From: Eggerthellaceae bacterium
GTDB lineage: Bacteria > Actinomycetota > Coriobacteriia > Coriobacteriales > Eggerthellaceae
Direction of reading: 5' to 3'
Assembly (NCBI GenBank): GCA_003452695.1
Contig: DMNP01000057.1
Location: 1-15,989 of the forward strand
Length of the DNA stretch: 15,989 nucleotides
Shown here: positions 1-6,130 of the stretch, piece by piece
How positions within the stretch are numbered: position 1 is the first letter of the stretch
Layout of the letters: each line of letters starts with the position of its first letter
Made by a program: the position numbers and the translations under genes
The notes under the pieces: model-generated
What the model was told of the DNA's origin: nothing
Seen by the model: the letters and a program-made list of their open reading frames with translations, nothing else
Databases searched by the model: none

Positions 1-864
1 CCCATGAGCCAGAACATCATGTACTACCATTGCCTGGCCATCGAAATCGTGCTGGTGCTGGTCATGCTCATGGGTTGCGTGAACTTCACCCTGCATGCTG
101 AAATAATCCGCGGGCGCATGCACTCGTTTTTCGAGGATATGGAAGTGCGGGCGGCGGCGCTGTGGCTTATGGTCATCGTCGTCGTGTTCATGGCCTCGCT
201 TGGCGCCAGCCGCCTGTTCTCGGATTTGCCGGCCATGGAACGGCGCGGCCTGTTCATGATATTCGCGGCGTTCACGACCACCGGTTTCCAGAACATCACG
301 ACCCCCCAGCTTACCGGGGCGCTTTCGTCGGGCGCCTTCCTCGTGCTGGCAATACTCATGGCCGTGGGGGCCAACTCGGGTTCGACTGCGGGCGGCATCA
401 AGATACAGCGCTTCGGCATACTGGTGAAGGGAATCGTGGCCACGCTGAAGGAAACGCTTGCGCCCGACACTGCGCGCGTGGTCACGTCGTACCAGCACAT
501 CGGCCGCCGTCCCGTTACCGTGGAGCTGGTGCGCGAGGCCACCACCGTGCTGCTGTTGTATGGCGCGACCTACATCATTGGCGCGCTGGCGGGAATCGCC
601 AGCGGCTACGAGGCGTCGCAGGCCATGTTCGAATCGGTTGCCATGGCGTCGAACGGCGGCATAACGTCGGGCATCGTCGTGCCCGATATGGCCTGGCCGC
701 TCGAGCTGTTCTACCTGTTCGAAATGTGGGCGGGCCGTTTGGAGTTCGTCACCCTTATGGCCCTGCTGATTCAAATCGTGGTGTCGATAACGCCGACCGG
801 GCTGGTGGGAAGGGTGCATGCATACCGCAACCAGCGGGCACGCAGGCTCGGGGGGTGGCGATGA
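1..864 (+). CDS. trkH: TrkH/KtrB-family potassium uptake protein, 5' truncated
   Basis: This is the C-terminal part (287 codons including stop) of the ion-conducting membrane subunit of a Trk/Ktr potassium uptake system. Such proteins usually have about 450-490 residues, and the reading frame is open to the first base, so the start lies upstream of the window. Counting from the Met at position 4, the visible hallmarks are a pore loop with TTTGFQN near residue 91, the intramembrane gating loop with NSGSTAGGIK near 124, and a last pore loop with SNGGITSGI near 216. A MWAGRLEF segment follows, then a final membrane helix. In this family a cytoplasmic NAD-binding TrkA/KtrA subunit gates the channel; its gene may lie just upstream but is not visible. 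The stop overlaps the next start in an ATGA junction, so the downstream gene is probably translationally coupled. The choice between TrkH and KtrB naming is open. Confidence 0.93.
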   Translation, partial: PMSQNIMYYHCLAIEIVLVLVMLMGCVNFTLHAEIIRGRMHSFFEDMEVRAAALWLMVIVVVFMASLGASRLFSDLPAMERRGLFMIFAAFTTTGFQNITTPQLTGALSSGAFLVLAILMAVGANSGSTAGGIKIQRFGILVKGIVATLKETLAPDTARVVTSYQHIGRRPVTVELVREATTVLLLYGATYIIGALAGIASGYEASQAMFESVAMASNGGITSGIVVPDMAWPLELFYLFEMWAGRLEFVTLMALLIQIVVSITPTGLVGRVHAYRNQRARRLGGWR

Positions 865-1595
865 TGCGCGTGCGCGCGATTGTGTTGGCCGTGCTTCTGT
901 CGGCCAACTTGTGCGGTGCATGCCTGTGCGTGCCGACGGCGTTTGCCGAAAGCGAGCAGGCGGGGGCGCCAAGTGCGGCGGCCGGCGAAGCTGCTTCTGC
1001 CGCTGCTGCGCAGGCTGGAAACGCGCAGGGCGAAGCCTCGTCCGAAGCCGATGCGACGGGCAAGAGCGCCGAGAGCACGGTCAGCGAAATCGTGGATGCC
1101 CTGGGAGATAACCTGGTCGATCCCACGCAGCGCGCAGACAACTCGTTCATCTACGACACGACCATCGAATCGCTGTTCGACGAATCCACGCTGTACGATA
1201 ACCGCACAGTGCAGGTGGTTGGCGAGGCCATCGGCGACTTAATCAATGCAAACGACGCCGAGGGGAATTGCTGGATTACCCTCACTTCCACCGACGCCGA
1301 CAATCCCTCCAGCATCTCGGTGCTGATATCCGAAGACCAGGCGCGCCAGATAGATCACTTCGGGCGCTATGGCGTGACGGGCACGATATTCCAGGTGCGG
1401 GGCACTTTCCACCAGGCATGCAGCGAACACGATGGCCTGCCGGACATTCACGCCACCAGTTCGCAGGTCATAACGCGCGGCATCGAGCATCCCGACCAGT
1501 TCGACGCCGGGGCGTTCGTGCCGGGCCTGATAGCGGTGCTGGTGGGCGTCGCCCTGCTGTTCGCGTTCTATGTGGCTCGGGAGCGTGCGCGGTGA
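861..1595 (+). CDS. Secreted, C-terminally membrane-anchored protein with possible OB-fold
   Basis: I do not recognise this 244-residue protein as a named family. Residues 1-29 form a signal peptide ending AFA, and the mature protein starts at Glu30. A low-complexity stretch rich in Ala, Glu and Ser (about 30-75) follows. Residues 112-205 are a beta-rich module: VQVVGEAIGD, then CWITLTS, then ISVLISE, then GVTGTIFQVRGTF. That order of strands resembles a small OB-fold, which is inference from pattern only. Residues 219-238 form one membrane helix followed by ARERAR, so the domain should sit outside the membrane with a short cytoplasmic tail. The start at 861 overlaps the trkH stop (ATGA) and its stop overlaps the rsgA start (GTGA). 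The same frame is open upstream to 162, but that part translates as an alternate-frame shadow of trkH, whereas the signal peptide supports 861. Confidence 0.85.
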   Translation: MMRVRAIVLAVLLSANLCGACLCVPTAFAESEQAGAPSAAAGEAASAAAAQAGNAQGEASSEADATGKSAESTVSEIVDALGDNLVDPTQRADNSFIYDTTIESLFDESTLYDNRTVQVVGEAIGDLINANDAEGNCWITLTSTDADNPSSISVLISEDQARQIDHFGRYGVTGTIFQVRGTFHQACSEHDGLPDIHATSSQVITRGIEHPDQFDAGAFVPGLIAVLVGVALLFAFYVARERAR

Positions 1596-2566
1596 TCGGA
1601 TCGATTGTCAGGCTGGACCGAGGGTATCCGCTCGTCGAATGCGAAGACGGCGTGCAGGTGCGCTGTGAGCATGCAACTGCCCTGGTGAAGGGCGAACGCA
1701 TGCGCGCCGTCGTGGGGGACATGGTGCAGGTGGAAATGCCCGAAGGCCACGACAAGGGCATAATCGCCGGCATTGCCGAGCGGCGTACCGCGTTCGTGCG
1801 CAAAGACCCCGCCGACCGCACTGCCAGCCAGGTGCTGGCGGCCAATTTCGACCTGGTTGTAATCGCCGAGCCCATCGACCAGCTGAACGTGCGCAGGTTG
1901 GAGCGCGAACTCGTGCTGGCGCACGAAACGGGCGCCCGCGTCGCCGTGGTGCTGACGAAGGCCGACCTGGCTGCCGAGCACGAAGCCGAAACCGTGCGCA
2001 GGCGGGCGGCTGGCCTTGCGGGGGCGGATGTGCAAGTGCTCGTCGTGTCCATCGCCGATGCGAAATCGGTCGAGCGCGTGCGCGCCCTGCTGGCGCCGGG
2101 CGAGGTGGCCGTGCTTATCGGCAAGAGCGGTGTGGGAAAGTCCAGCCTGGTGAACGTGCTGGCTGGCGACGAAGTGCAGGATACGGGCAGCGTGCGCGAA
2201 CGCGATGGCAAGGGGCGCCATACCACCGTCGACCGCGTTATGGTGCGCATTCCCGGGGGCGGGCGCGTCGTGGACATGCCGGGCGTGCGCGGTTTGGGGC
2301 TGTGGGATGCCGACGAGGGGCTCGGTTCGGCTTTTGCCGACGTCGAGGCCCTGGCGGCGCAGTGCCGTTTCCGCGATTGCAAGCACGCCGACGAACCCGA
2401 CTGCGCCGTGCTTGCCGCAGTGGAAGCGGGCAGCCTTGCCCAGGAGCGCCTGGATTCCTATCGCTCGCTTGCCGCCGAGGTGGAAGCCGTGCGGGTCCAG
2501 CGCGAAGAGGCCCGTCATCTGCGCGGCGAGAAGGCGTCTGATCGCAGGCGCCGTCGTCGCAGGTAA
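1592..2566 (+). CDS. rsgA: Ribosome small-subunit-dependent GTPase RsgA
   Basis: RsgA (YjeQ/YloQ) is a circularly permuted GTPase that acts late in 30S subunit maturation and is stimulated by the 30S particle. The 324-residue protein has the full family layout: an N-terminal OB-fold (about 1-65), then the GTPase with motifs in permuted order, TKAD (122-125), P-loop GKSGVGKSS (177-185), GRHTT (208-212) and DMPG (228-231). A C-terminal zinc knuckle follows with C258, C263, H265 and C271 in the expected C-x4-C-x-H-x5-C spacing. The end is an Arg-rich tail (SDRRRRRRR) suited to rRNA contact. The chosen start is GTG, overlapping the previous stop as GTGA with no strong Shine-Dalgarno, which implies translational coupling. 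A longer open frame begins at 1268, but that part is out-of-frame shadow of the preceding gene. Length is normal for the family. Confidence 0.96.
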   Translation: MIGSIVRLDRGYPLVECEDGVQVRCEHATALVKGERMRAVVGDMVQVEMPEGHDKGIIAGIAERRTAFVRKDPADRTASQVLAANFDLVVIAEPIDQLNVRRLERELVLAHETGARVAVVLTKADLAAEHEAETVRRRAAGLAGADVQVLVVSIADAKSVERVRALLAPGEVAVLIGKSGVGKSSLVNVLAGDEVQDTGSVRERDGKGRHTTVDRVMVRIPGGGRVVDMPGVRGLGLWDADEGLGSAFADVEALAAQCRFRDCKHADEPDCAVLAAVEAGSLAQERLDSYRSLAAEVEAVRVQREEARHLRGEKASDRRRRRRR

Positions 2567-2614
2567 TCGTTGCCGTGCATTGGGCGTCGCTGATGCCCGA
2601 GCCGTGGAAACAAC

Positions 2615-2643
2615 ACGGGCCGCGGAGAACATCCGCGGCCCGT
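2615..2643 (-). terminator. Strong hairpin between convergent rsgA and serA
   Basis: Positions 2615-2626 and 2632-2643 form a perfect 12-bp, mostly GC stem (ACGGGCCGCGGA and its complement) with a 5-base loop. It lies 48 bases past the rsgA stop and 20 bases past the serA stop. Read on the minus strand the stem is followed by TGTTGTTTCC, which is moderately U-rich and fits intrinsic termination of serA. On the plus strand no U-tract follows, so rsgA termination here is less certain. Confidence 0.72.
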
Positions 2644-2663
2644 TAAGGTGGCTGGCTGTTGGA

Positions 2664-3827
2664 TTACAACACGCGCACGCGCAGCACGTTTTCGCGGGCG
2701 GCCATCTTCTCGGCAGCGTCGGAGCCCAGCGGGTCGTCCACGTCGATGATGGTATACGCATAGTCGCCGCGCGCCTTGCTGATGATGTTGGCCAGGTTGT
2801 GGCCGTGCGATGCGATGGCGTCGGTAATCTCGTTTATAACGCCGGGAACGTTGCGGTGCACGATGGTCACGCGCTGGCCCGTGCCGCGAAGCGCGCCCAG
2901 GCTAACGGCGGGGAAGTTCACCGAATTCGCGATGTTGCCGTTCTCGATGAAATCGACCATCTGGTTCACGGCCATAACGGCGCAGTTCTCTTCGGCCTCG
3001 GCGGTCGAGGCCCCCAGGTGCGGCAGCACGATGGCGCTCTTCGCGCCCATTATGCCTGGCGTGGCGAAGTCGGTCACATAGCAGCCCAGCTTGCCGTCGT
3101 TCAAAGCCGCCACGAGCGCGCCTTCGTCCACCAGCGTGTCGCGCGAGAAGTTCAGCAGCACCGCGTCGTCTTTCATCGCGGCGATCTGCGCCTCGCCGAT
3201 CATGCCCTTGGTCGATTCCATGGCCGGCACGTGGATGGTAATGTAGTCGCAGGTGGCGCACAGTTCATCCAGGTCGGTTACATGGTGCACGTCCTTGGAA
3301 AGCTTCCAGGCAGCGTCCACCGACACGAACGGGTCGTAGCCGTACACGTCCATGCCAAGGTCGATGGCCGCGTTCGCCACCAGCGCGCCGATGGCGCCCA
3401 GCCCGACGACGCCCAGCTTCTTGCCCAAGATCTCGCGTCCCGCAAAAGCCTTCTTGGCCTTTTCCGCCGACTTGCCGATGTTCTCGTCGTCGGCGTTTTC
3501 GCGGCACCAGGCAATGCCGTCGGCGATGCCGCGGCTGCCCAGCAGCATGCCGCAGATCACAAGTTCCTTCACGGCGTTTGCGTTGGCGCCCGGCGTGTTG
3601 AACACCACGATGCCCTCTTCGGCGCAGCGGTCCAGCGGGATGTTGTTCACGCCCGCGCCCGCGCGTGCGATGGCCAGCAGCCCCGCGGGGAACTCGGTGT
3701 CGTGCAGCTGGGCGCTGCGCACCAGGATGCCCTCGGCGCTGGCCAGGTCGTCCACCAGCTCGTAGCCTTCCGGCAGCTGGTCGGTGCCCTTCTTCGAGAT
3801 GTTGTTCAAGCAGTGAATACGTGCCAT
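2664..3827 (-). CDS. serA: D-3-phosphoglycerate dehydrogenase, clostridial type with ACT domain
   Basis: This enzyme family oxidises 3-phosphoglycerate to 3-phosphohydroxypyruvate with NAD+, the first step of serine synthesis. The 387-residue protein has an N-terminal substrate-binding part, a Rossmann segment GVVGLGAIG (139-147) with Asp165 as the likely NAD ribose ligand, and the catalytic-region markers R229 (NFSRDTLVDE) and H270 (LPHLGAST). A C-terminal ACT domain (about 318-387) is the usual serine sensor. Length and the stretch NCAVMAVNQMVDFIENGNI match the short type seen in Clostridia. The catalytic Glu expected between Arg and His is not obvious: the segment reads TDFATPGIMG where relatives usually carry a Glu. 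The start is supported by AAAGGA eight bases upstream. No serC lies beside it, so it appears monocistronic. It could be a related 2-hydroxyacid dehydrogenase if the missing Glu is real. Confidence 0.9.
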   Translation of the reverse strand: MARIHCLNNISKKGTDQLPEGYELVDDLASAEGILVRSAQLHDTEFPAGLLAIARAGAGVNNIPLDRCAEEGIVVFNTPGANANAVKELVICGMLLGSRGIADGIAWCRENADDENIGKSAEKAKKAFAGREILGKKLGVVGLGAIGALVANAAIDLGMDVYGYDPFVSVDAAWKLSKDVHHVTDLDELCATCDYITIHVPAMESTKGMIGEAQIAAMKDDAVLLNFSRDTLVDEGALVAALNDGKLGCYVTDFATPGIMGAKSAIVLPHLGASTAEAEENCAVMAVNQMVDFIENGNIANSVNFPAVSLGALRGTGQRVTIVHRNVPGVINEITDAIASHGHNLANIISKARGDYAYTIIDVDDPLGSDAAEKMAARENVLRVRVL

Positions 3828-3863
3828 GGTCGCTGTCCTTTCATCGGATAATGCATGCGCACC

Positions 3864-3869
3864 ATTCTA
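3864..3869 (-). promoter_or_regulatory. Candidate -10 element of serA
   Basis: Read on the minus strand this is TAGAAT within GCTAGAATGG, five of six matches to the sigma-70 consensus, about 36 bases before the serA start codon. The region 17 bases further upstream (GCAGCA) is a poor -35 match. A start site near 3857 would give a short leader carrying the AAAGGA ribosome binding site. Confidence 0.4.
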
Positions 3870-3961
3870 GCGCGATTTGCCCTGCATGCTGCATATCTGC
3901 GCATCGCGAACACGAATGAGCTACTTTACGCGCCCCGCCGCTCGTCCGCCCAGCCGAGTGC

Positions 3962-4025
3962 GTCAAGTGAATACAGGTGCCAGGCGCCCGTATTCATTCC
4001 CCTGACACACTGACACACTGACATA
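3962..4025. repeat. REP-like palindrome followed by three tandem octamers
   Basis: The serA/4137 intergenic region (3828-4136, about 309 bases) holds this element plus promoters. Positions 3968-3980 and 3984-3996 form a 13-position hairpin (TGAATACAGGTGC against GCGCCCGTATTCA) with one mismatch, one G-U pair and a 3-base loop. It is framed by GTCAAG (3962-3967) and TTCCCCTGACAC (3997-4008). The right frame runs into three head-to-tail octamers: CTGACACA (4002-4009), CTGACACA (4010-4017) and CTGACATA (4018-4025). Similar framing motifs recur at 8595-8619, which suggests a family of extragenic palindromes. It is not placed like a terminator, since both flanking genes point away. Confidence 0.6.
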
Positions 4026-4045
4026 CTCGCGCTGTAATGAGACTG

Positions 4046-4117
4046 ATTGGCTCAATGTCCGAATTCACGTGGGAATAGGCGGCTTTCATGCTATTCTGTA
4101 CCGCATTGGGTTCAATG
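4046..4117 (+). promoter_or_regulatory. Candidate extended -10 promoter flanked by two similar palindromes
   Basis: TGCTATTCT at 4089-4097 matches an extended -10 (TGn plus TATTCT) 40 bases before the start of the 152-residue gene; no good -35 is visible. Two related sequences flank it: ATTG-GCT-CAAT at 4046-4056, followed by GTCCGA, and CATTG-GGTT-CAATG at 4104-4117, followed by CCGA. The second overlaps the expected transcription start. Two like palindromes about 59 bases apart around one promoter are consistent with operator sites, but no regulator is known. Confidence 0.35.
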
Positions 4118-4136
4118 CCGAAAGGGGAGGCTTTAC

Positions 4137-4595
4137 ATGGACGAGGATATCCTGCAAGAGAAAATTAAAGCGTACCGCGAATCGCTAAAAGAGGCTAAGC
4201 CCGATTTGGACGTTGCGCTTCTCATGCGCATCCTGGACATGGTGAACGGCGATAGTGAAATTAAAGTTGCCATCAACCCGATCGCCGAAGGCGGCGAATG
4301 GGATCCGAAGGCGCCGACGTATGCCGTGAACGGCGTGAAGGAAATGGAAGACCGCCGTCTTGCGCTGCGCGTAAGCGATGAAAAGCACGGCATTGCTGCC
4401 TACAAGCTGGAAGAGCAGTACAAGAAGCATCTGAAGCACAGCAAGGGCGAGAAGATGCCCGTGCTGTTCACGCGCAAAGGCGAAGTGGTGAAGCTTACCG
4501 ATGTGTTCTCGCACGCGCTCGTACGCGAGATGTGGGCTGGCATGCCCTTCGACGTCGTGCTTGCCATCAAGGAAAACAGGCCGAGCGCCGAGTAA
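4137..4595 (+). CDS. Uncharacterised 152-residue cytoplasmic protein
   Basis: I do not recognise this family. The start ATG at 4137 is well supported by AAAGGGGAGG six bases upstream. The same frame is open from 4047 (a TTG), but that stretch holds the promoter and is unlikely to be translated. The protein has no signal peptide and no membrane segment. Residues 1-35 look helical and charged (MDEDILQEKIKAYRESLKEA). The middle has NPIAEGGEWDP, EDRRLALRVSDEKHGIAAY and a Lys-rich helix EEQYKKHLKHSKGEK. A compact ending follows, with MPVLFTRKGEVVKLTDVFSHALVR and MWAGMPFDVVLAI. The mix of helices and short strands suggests a small soluble globular protein. It stands alone between a divergent promoter region and a hairpin. 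The first codons are more AT-rich than neighbouring genes. No function is assigned. Confidence 0.85.
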   Translation: MDEDILQEKIKAYRESLKEAKPDLDVALLMRILDMVNGDSEIKVAINPIAEGGEWDPKAPTYAVNGVKEMEDRRLALRVSDEKHGIAAYKLEEQYKKHLKHSKGEKMPVLFTRKGEVVKLTDVFSHALVREMWAGMPFDVVLAIKENRPSAE

Positions 4596-4642
4596 AGCCA
4601 GACACTTATCGGGCCGCTGTCTAGCCAGGTAAGTGTCTGGCT
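4596..4642 (+). terminator. 13-bp hairpin after the 152-residue gene
   Basis: AGCCAGACACTTA (4596-4608) pairs perfectly with TAAGTGTCTGGCT (4630-4642) around a 21-base loop, starting directly after the TAA stop. It sits between convergent genes, which suits a terminator, but neither strand shows a U-tract after the stem and the loop is long. It may instead be another extragenic repeat; both arms carry GACAC/GTGTC, as the other palindromes here do. Confidence 0.45.
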
Positions 4643-4711
4643 GGTCAAAGCGATGCAGTGCAATGGCCGCCGCCTCCGACATTCACGATGTTGGCTGGCG
4701 GCGGCTGCTAA

Positions 4712-5827
4712 CTATTCGAACAGATCGGCTGCGCGTTCCAGCTTGCCGACGATTTCTATGTGCTGGGGGCAGGCCGCTTCGCACGAGAAGCATTGGATGC
4801 ACTCCGATGCCTTGCCGCCGCCCGACGTGTTGAACCCGTACCAGTTCTTCCCGTTGTCCTGGCCATACATGGCGCCGCGGTTCAGCGCCTCCATTACCTG
4901 GGCTATCTTTATGTCCTTTGGGCAGGCCTTCATGCAGTACTGGCACGACGTGCAGGGATTGTCCAGCATCTCGTCTAGCTTCTGCCGCGCGCGCTTCAAC
5001 GTGGCAAGTTCGTCGTGCGAAAGCGGCTCGTAGCCCTTCCACGTGGCAAGGTTCTGCTGCATCTGCTCGAGCGAGCTCATGCCCGACAAGGCCGTTATCA
5101 GCCCTTCCAGGCCCCAAACGAACCGAAGGGCCCATTCAACGAACGTGGCGTCGGGGTTGGCGTCGCGCAGGATTTCTGCCACCGGCTCGGGCGGGTTTGC
5201 CAGCGTGCCTCCGCGCACCGGCTCCATTACCACCACGGGCAGCTCGTGCTTGCGCGCCGTTTCCACGCACTTGCGCGACTGCGTGTTGGCGTTGTCCCAG
5301 TCGGCCCAGTTCACCTGCAGCTGCACGAACTCCATTTCGGGATGGGCGAGGATTATCTCTTCCAGCCGCTCGGCGCTGTCGTGGTGCGAAAAGCCGATGT
5401 GCTTCACCTTGCCGGCCGCTTTCAGCTCCTGCACGAAGTCCCACATTTCCAGATCGTCGAAAACCTTGGTGCGAAACGATCCCGTGTTGTGAATGAGATA
5501 GAAATCGAAATAGCCCGCGCCCGTCTTCTCCAGCGAAATGTCGAAGTCCTTGCGCGCGTCTTCGTAGCTCTTCGGCCCAATCCATGCTGCGTTCTTCGTT
5601 GCCAGCTGGAAGGATTCGCGCGGATAGCGCTCGACCAGCGCCTGGCGCACGGCATCTTCCGATCCGCCGTAGGCCCGCGCCGTGTCGAAGTACGTGCCGC
5701 CCGCTTGCAGGAAGGCGTCGACCATCTGCTTGGTCTGCTCGATATCGATGGTCTCGCTATCCTCCAGCTTCGGAAGCCGCATAAGCCCGAAGCCGAGTTT
5801 CGGAATGTCTTGTCCCAGGTAGCCCAT
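4712..5827 (-). CDS. Aldo/keto reductase with C-terminal dicluster 4Fe-4S domain
   Basis: This is a soluble redox enzyme of 371 residues joining an aldo/keto reductase TIM barrel (about 1-285) to a ferredoxin-like tail. The barrel carries the family tetrad D48 (FDTA), Y53, K78 (TKN) and H113 (LIHN). The tail has two 4Fe-4S motifs: C292, C295, C298, C302 (CTSCQYCMKACP) and C343, C346, C349, C353 (CIQCFSCEAACP). Members of this group are common in anaerobes and probably couple NAD(P)H-linked carbonyl chemistry to electron transfer, but the substrate is unknown. GGAAGGTGG just upstream supports the start codon at 5827. Only 29 bases separate this start from a MITE-like element, so its promoter must lie in or beyond that element. 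It converges with the 152-residue gene and appears monocistronic. Confidence 0.93.
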   Translation of the reverse strand: MGYLGQDIPKLGFGLMRLPKLEDSETIDIEQTKQMVDAFLQAGGTYFDTARAYGGSEDAVRQALVERYPRESFQLATKNAAWIGPKSYEDARKDFDISLEKTGAGYFDFYLIHNTGSFRTKVFDDLEMWDFVQELKAAGKVKHIGFSHHDSAERLEEIILAHPEMEFVQLQVNWADWDNANTQSRKCVETARKHELPVVVMEPVRGGTLANPPEPVAEILRDANPDATFVEWALRFVWGLEGLITALSGMSSLEQMQQNLATWKGYEPLSHDELATLKRARQKLDEMLDNPCTSCQYCMKACPKDIKIAQVMEALNRGAMYGQDNGKNWYGFNTSGGGKASECIQCFSCEAACPQHIEIVGKLERAADLFE

Positions 5828-5856
5828 GTTCCACCTTCCGCACCTCGTATGCCATC

Positions 5857-6010
5857 GTTACTGCCCACGGCTTGGCCAGGAGCCCCGTCCCAGGCGTGGG
5901 GTGAGGGCGATTCTGCAGGCACAAATTTCAAAATATTCTAATGCTAGCCGAAGCCAAGCCCGAATCCCCACGCCCGGGACGGGGCTCCTGGCCAAGCCGT
6001 GGGCAGTAAC
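5857..6010. mobile_element. MITE-like element with 45-bp terminal inverted repeats
   Basis: Positions 5857-5901 and 5966-6010 are inverted repeats of 45 bases matching at 44 positions; the outer ends read GTTACTGCCCACGG and its complement. They enclose a 64-base core that is AT-rich in the middle (CAAATTTCAAAATATTC) and has no coding capacity. The flanks carry an 8-base near-direct repeat, ATGCCATC (5849-5856) and ATGCTATC (6011-6018), as expected for a target duplication with one later change. Size, long inverted repeats, lack of a gene and flanking duplication together fit a non-autonomous miniature element. No transposase is in the window, so the mobilising family is unknown. With the hairpin at 6035-6066 it fills most of the 5828-6128 intergenic region. 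Confidence 0.7.
5930..5957 (-). promoter_or_regulatory. Candidate promoter inside the MITE-like core, toward the reductase
   Basis: On the minus strand TTGGCT (5952-5957) and TATTTT (5930-5935) are separated by 16 bases, a plausible sigma-70 pair in the only AT-rich stretch upstream of the reductase. A second possible -10, TAGAAT (5935-5940), overlaps it. Transcription from here would include one arm of the element as leader. This is pattern reading only. Confidence 0.35.
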
Positions 6011-6034
6011 ATGCTATCTTCGTTCATAATACGA

Positions 6035-6066
6035 CGAGCAGGAGGGACCGGCGCCCTTCCTGCTCG
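6035..6066 (-). terminator. Hairpin downstream of the secreted multidomain gene
   Basis: CGAGCAGGA (6035-6043) and GGG (6044-6046) pair with CCC (6054-6056) and TCCTGCTCG (6058-6066), a 12-bp stem with one bulged base and a 7-base loop. It lies 63 bases after the minus-strand stop at 6129. The minus-strand sequence after the stem (TCGTATTATG) is only weakly U-rich, so intrinsic termination is plausible but not certain. Confidence 0.5.
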
Positions 6067-6094
6067 AATGACCATGCATTTTCTGGACTACAGC

Positions 6095-6130
6095 GAAGCG
6101 CCTGCAAGCCGTAAGCCGCCTGCAAGCTTT
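6095..6130. repeat. Imperfect 18-bp tandem duplication at a gene end
   Basis: CGCCTGCAAGC occurs at 6099-6109 and 6117-6127 within two 18-base units that share an AAGC-GCCTGCAAGC pattern. The second unit touches the stop codon of the minus-strand secreted-protein gene and the first lies just beyond it. It looks like a small local duplication. Confidence 0.5.

Noticed and set aside
629..640. tRNA-like GTTCGAATC motif
   Set aside because: It lies inside the coding sequence of trkH and no cloverleaf can be built around it.
1568..2761. Minus-strand open frame of 397 codons opposite rsgA
   Set aside because: It lies opposite a gene with all RsgA motifs intact, crosses the terminator hairpin, and has no recognisable domain.
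2205..3851. Long plus-strand open frame of 548 codons over rsgA and serA
   Set aside because: It is antisense to serA and out of frame in rsgA. Its translation is His, Val and Arg rich with no domain, as expected for a shadow in GC-rich DNA.
4002..4025. CRISPR-like short repeats
   Set aside because: The octamers are directly adjacent with no spacers, far too short for a CRISPR array, and no cas gene is present.
4137..4595. Toxin-antitoxin module
   Set aside because: Only one small gene is present, with no partner, no overlap and no known toxin motif.
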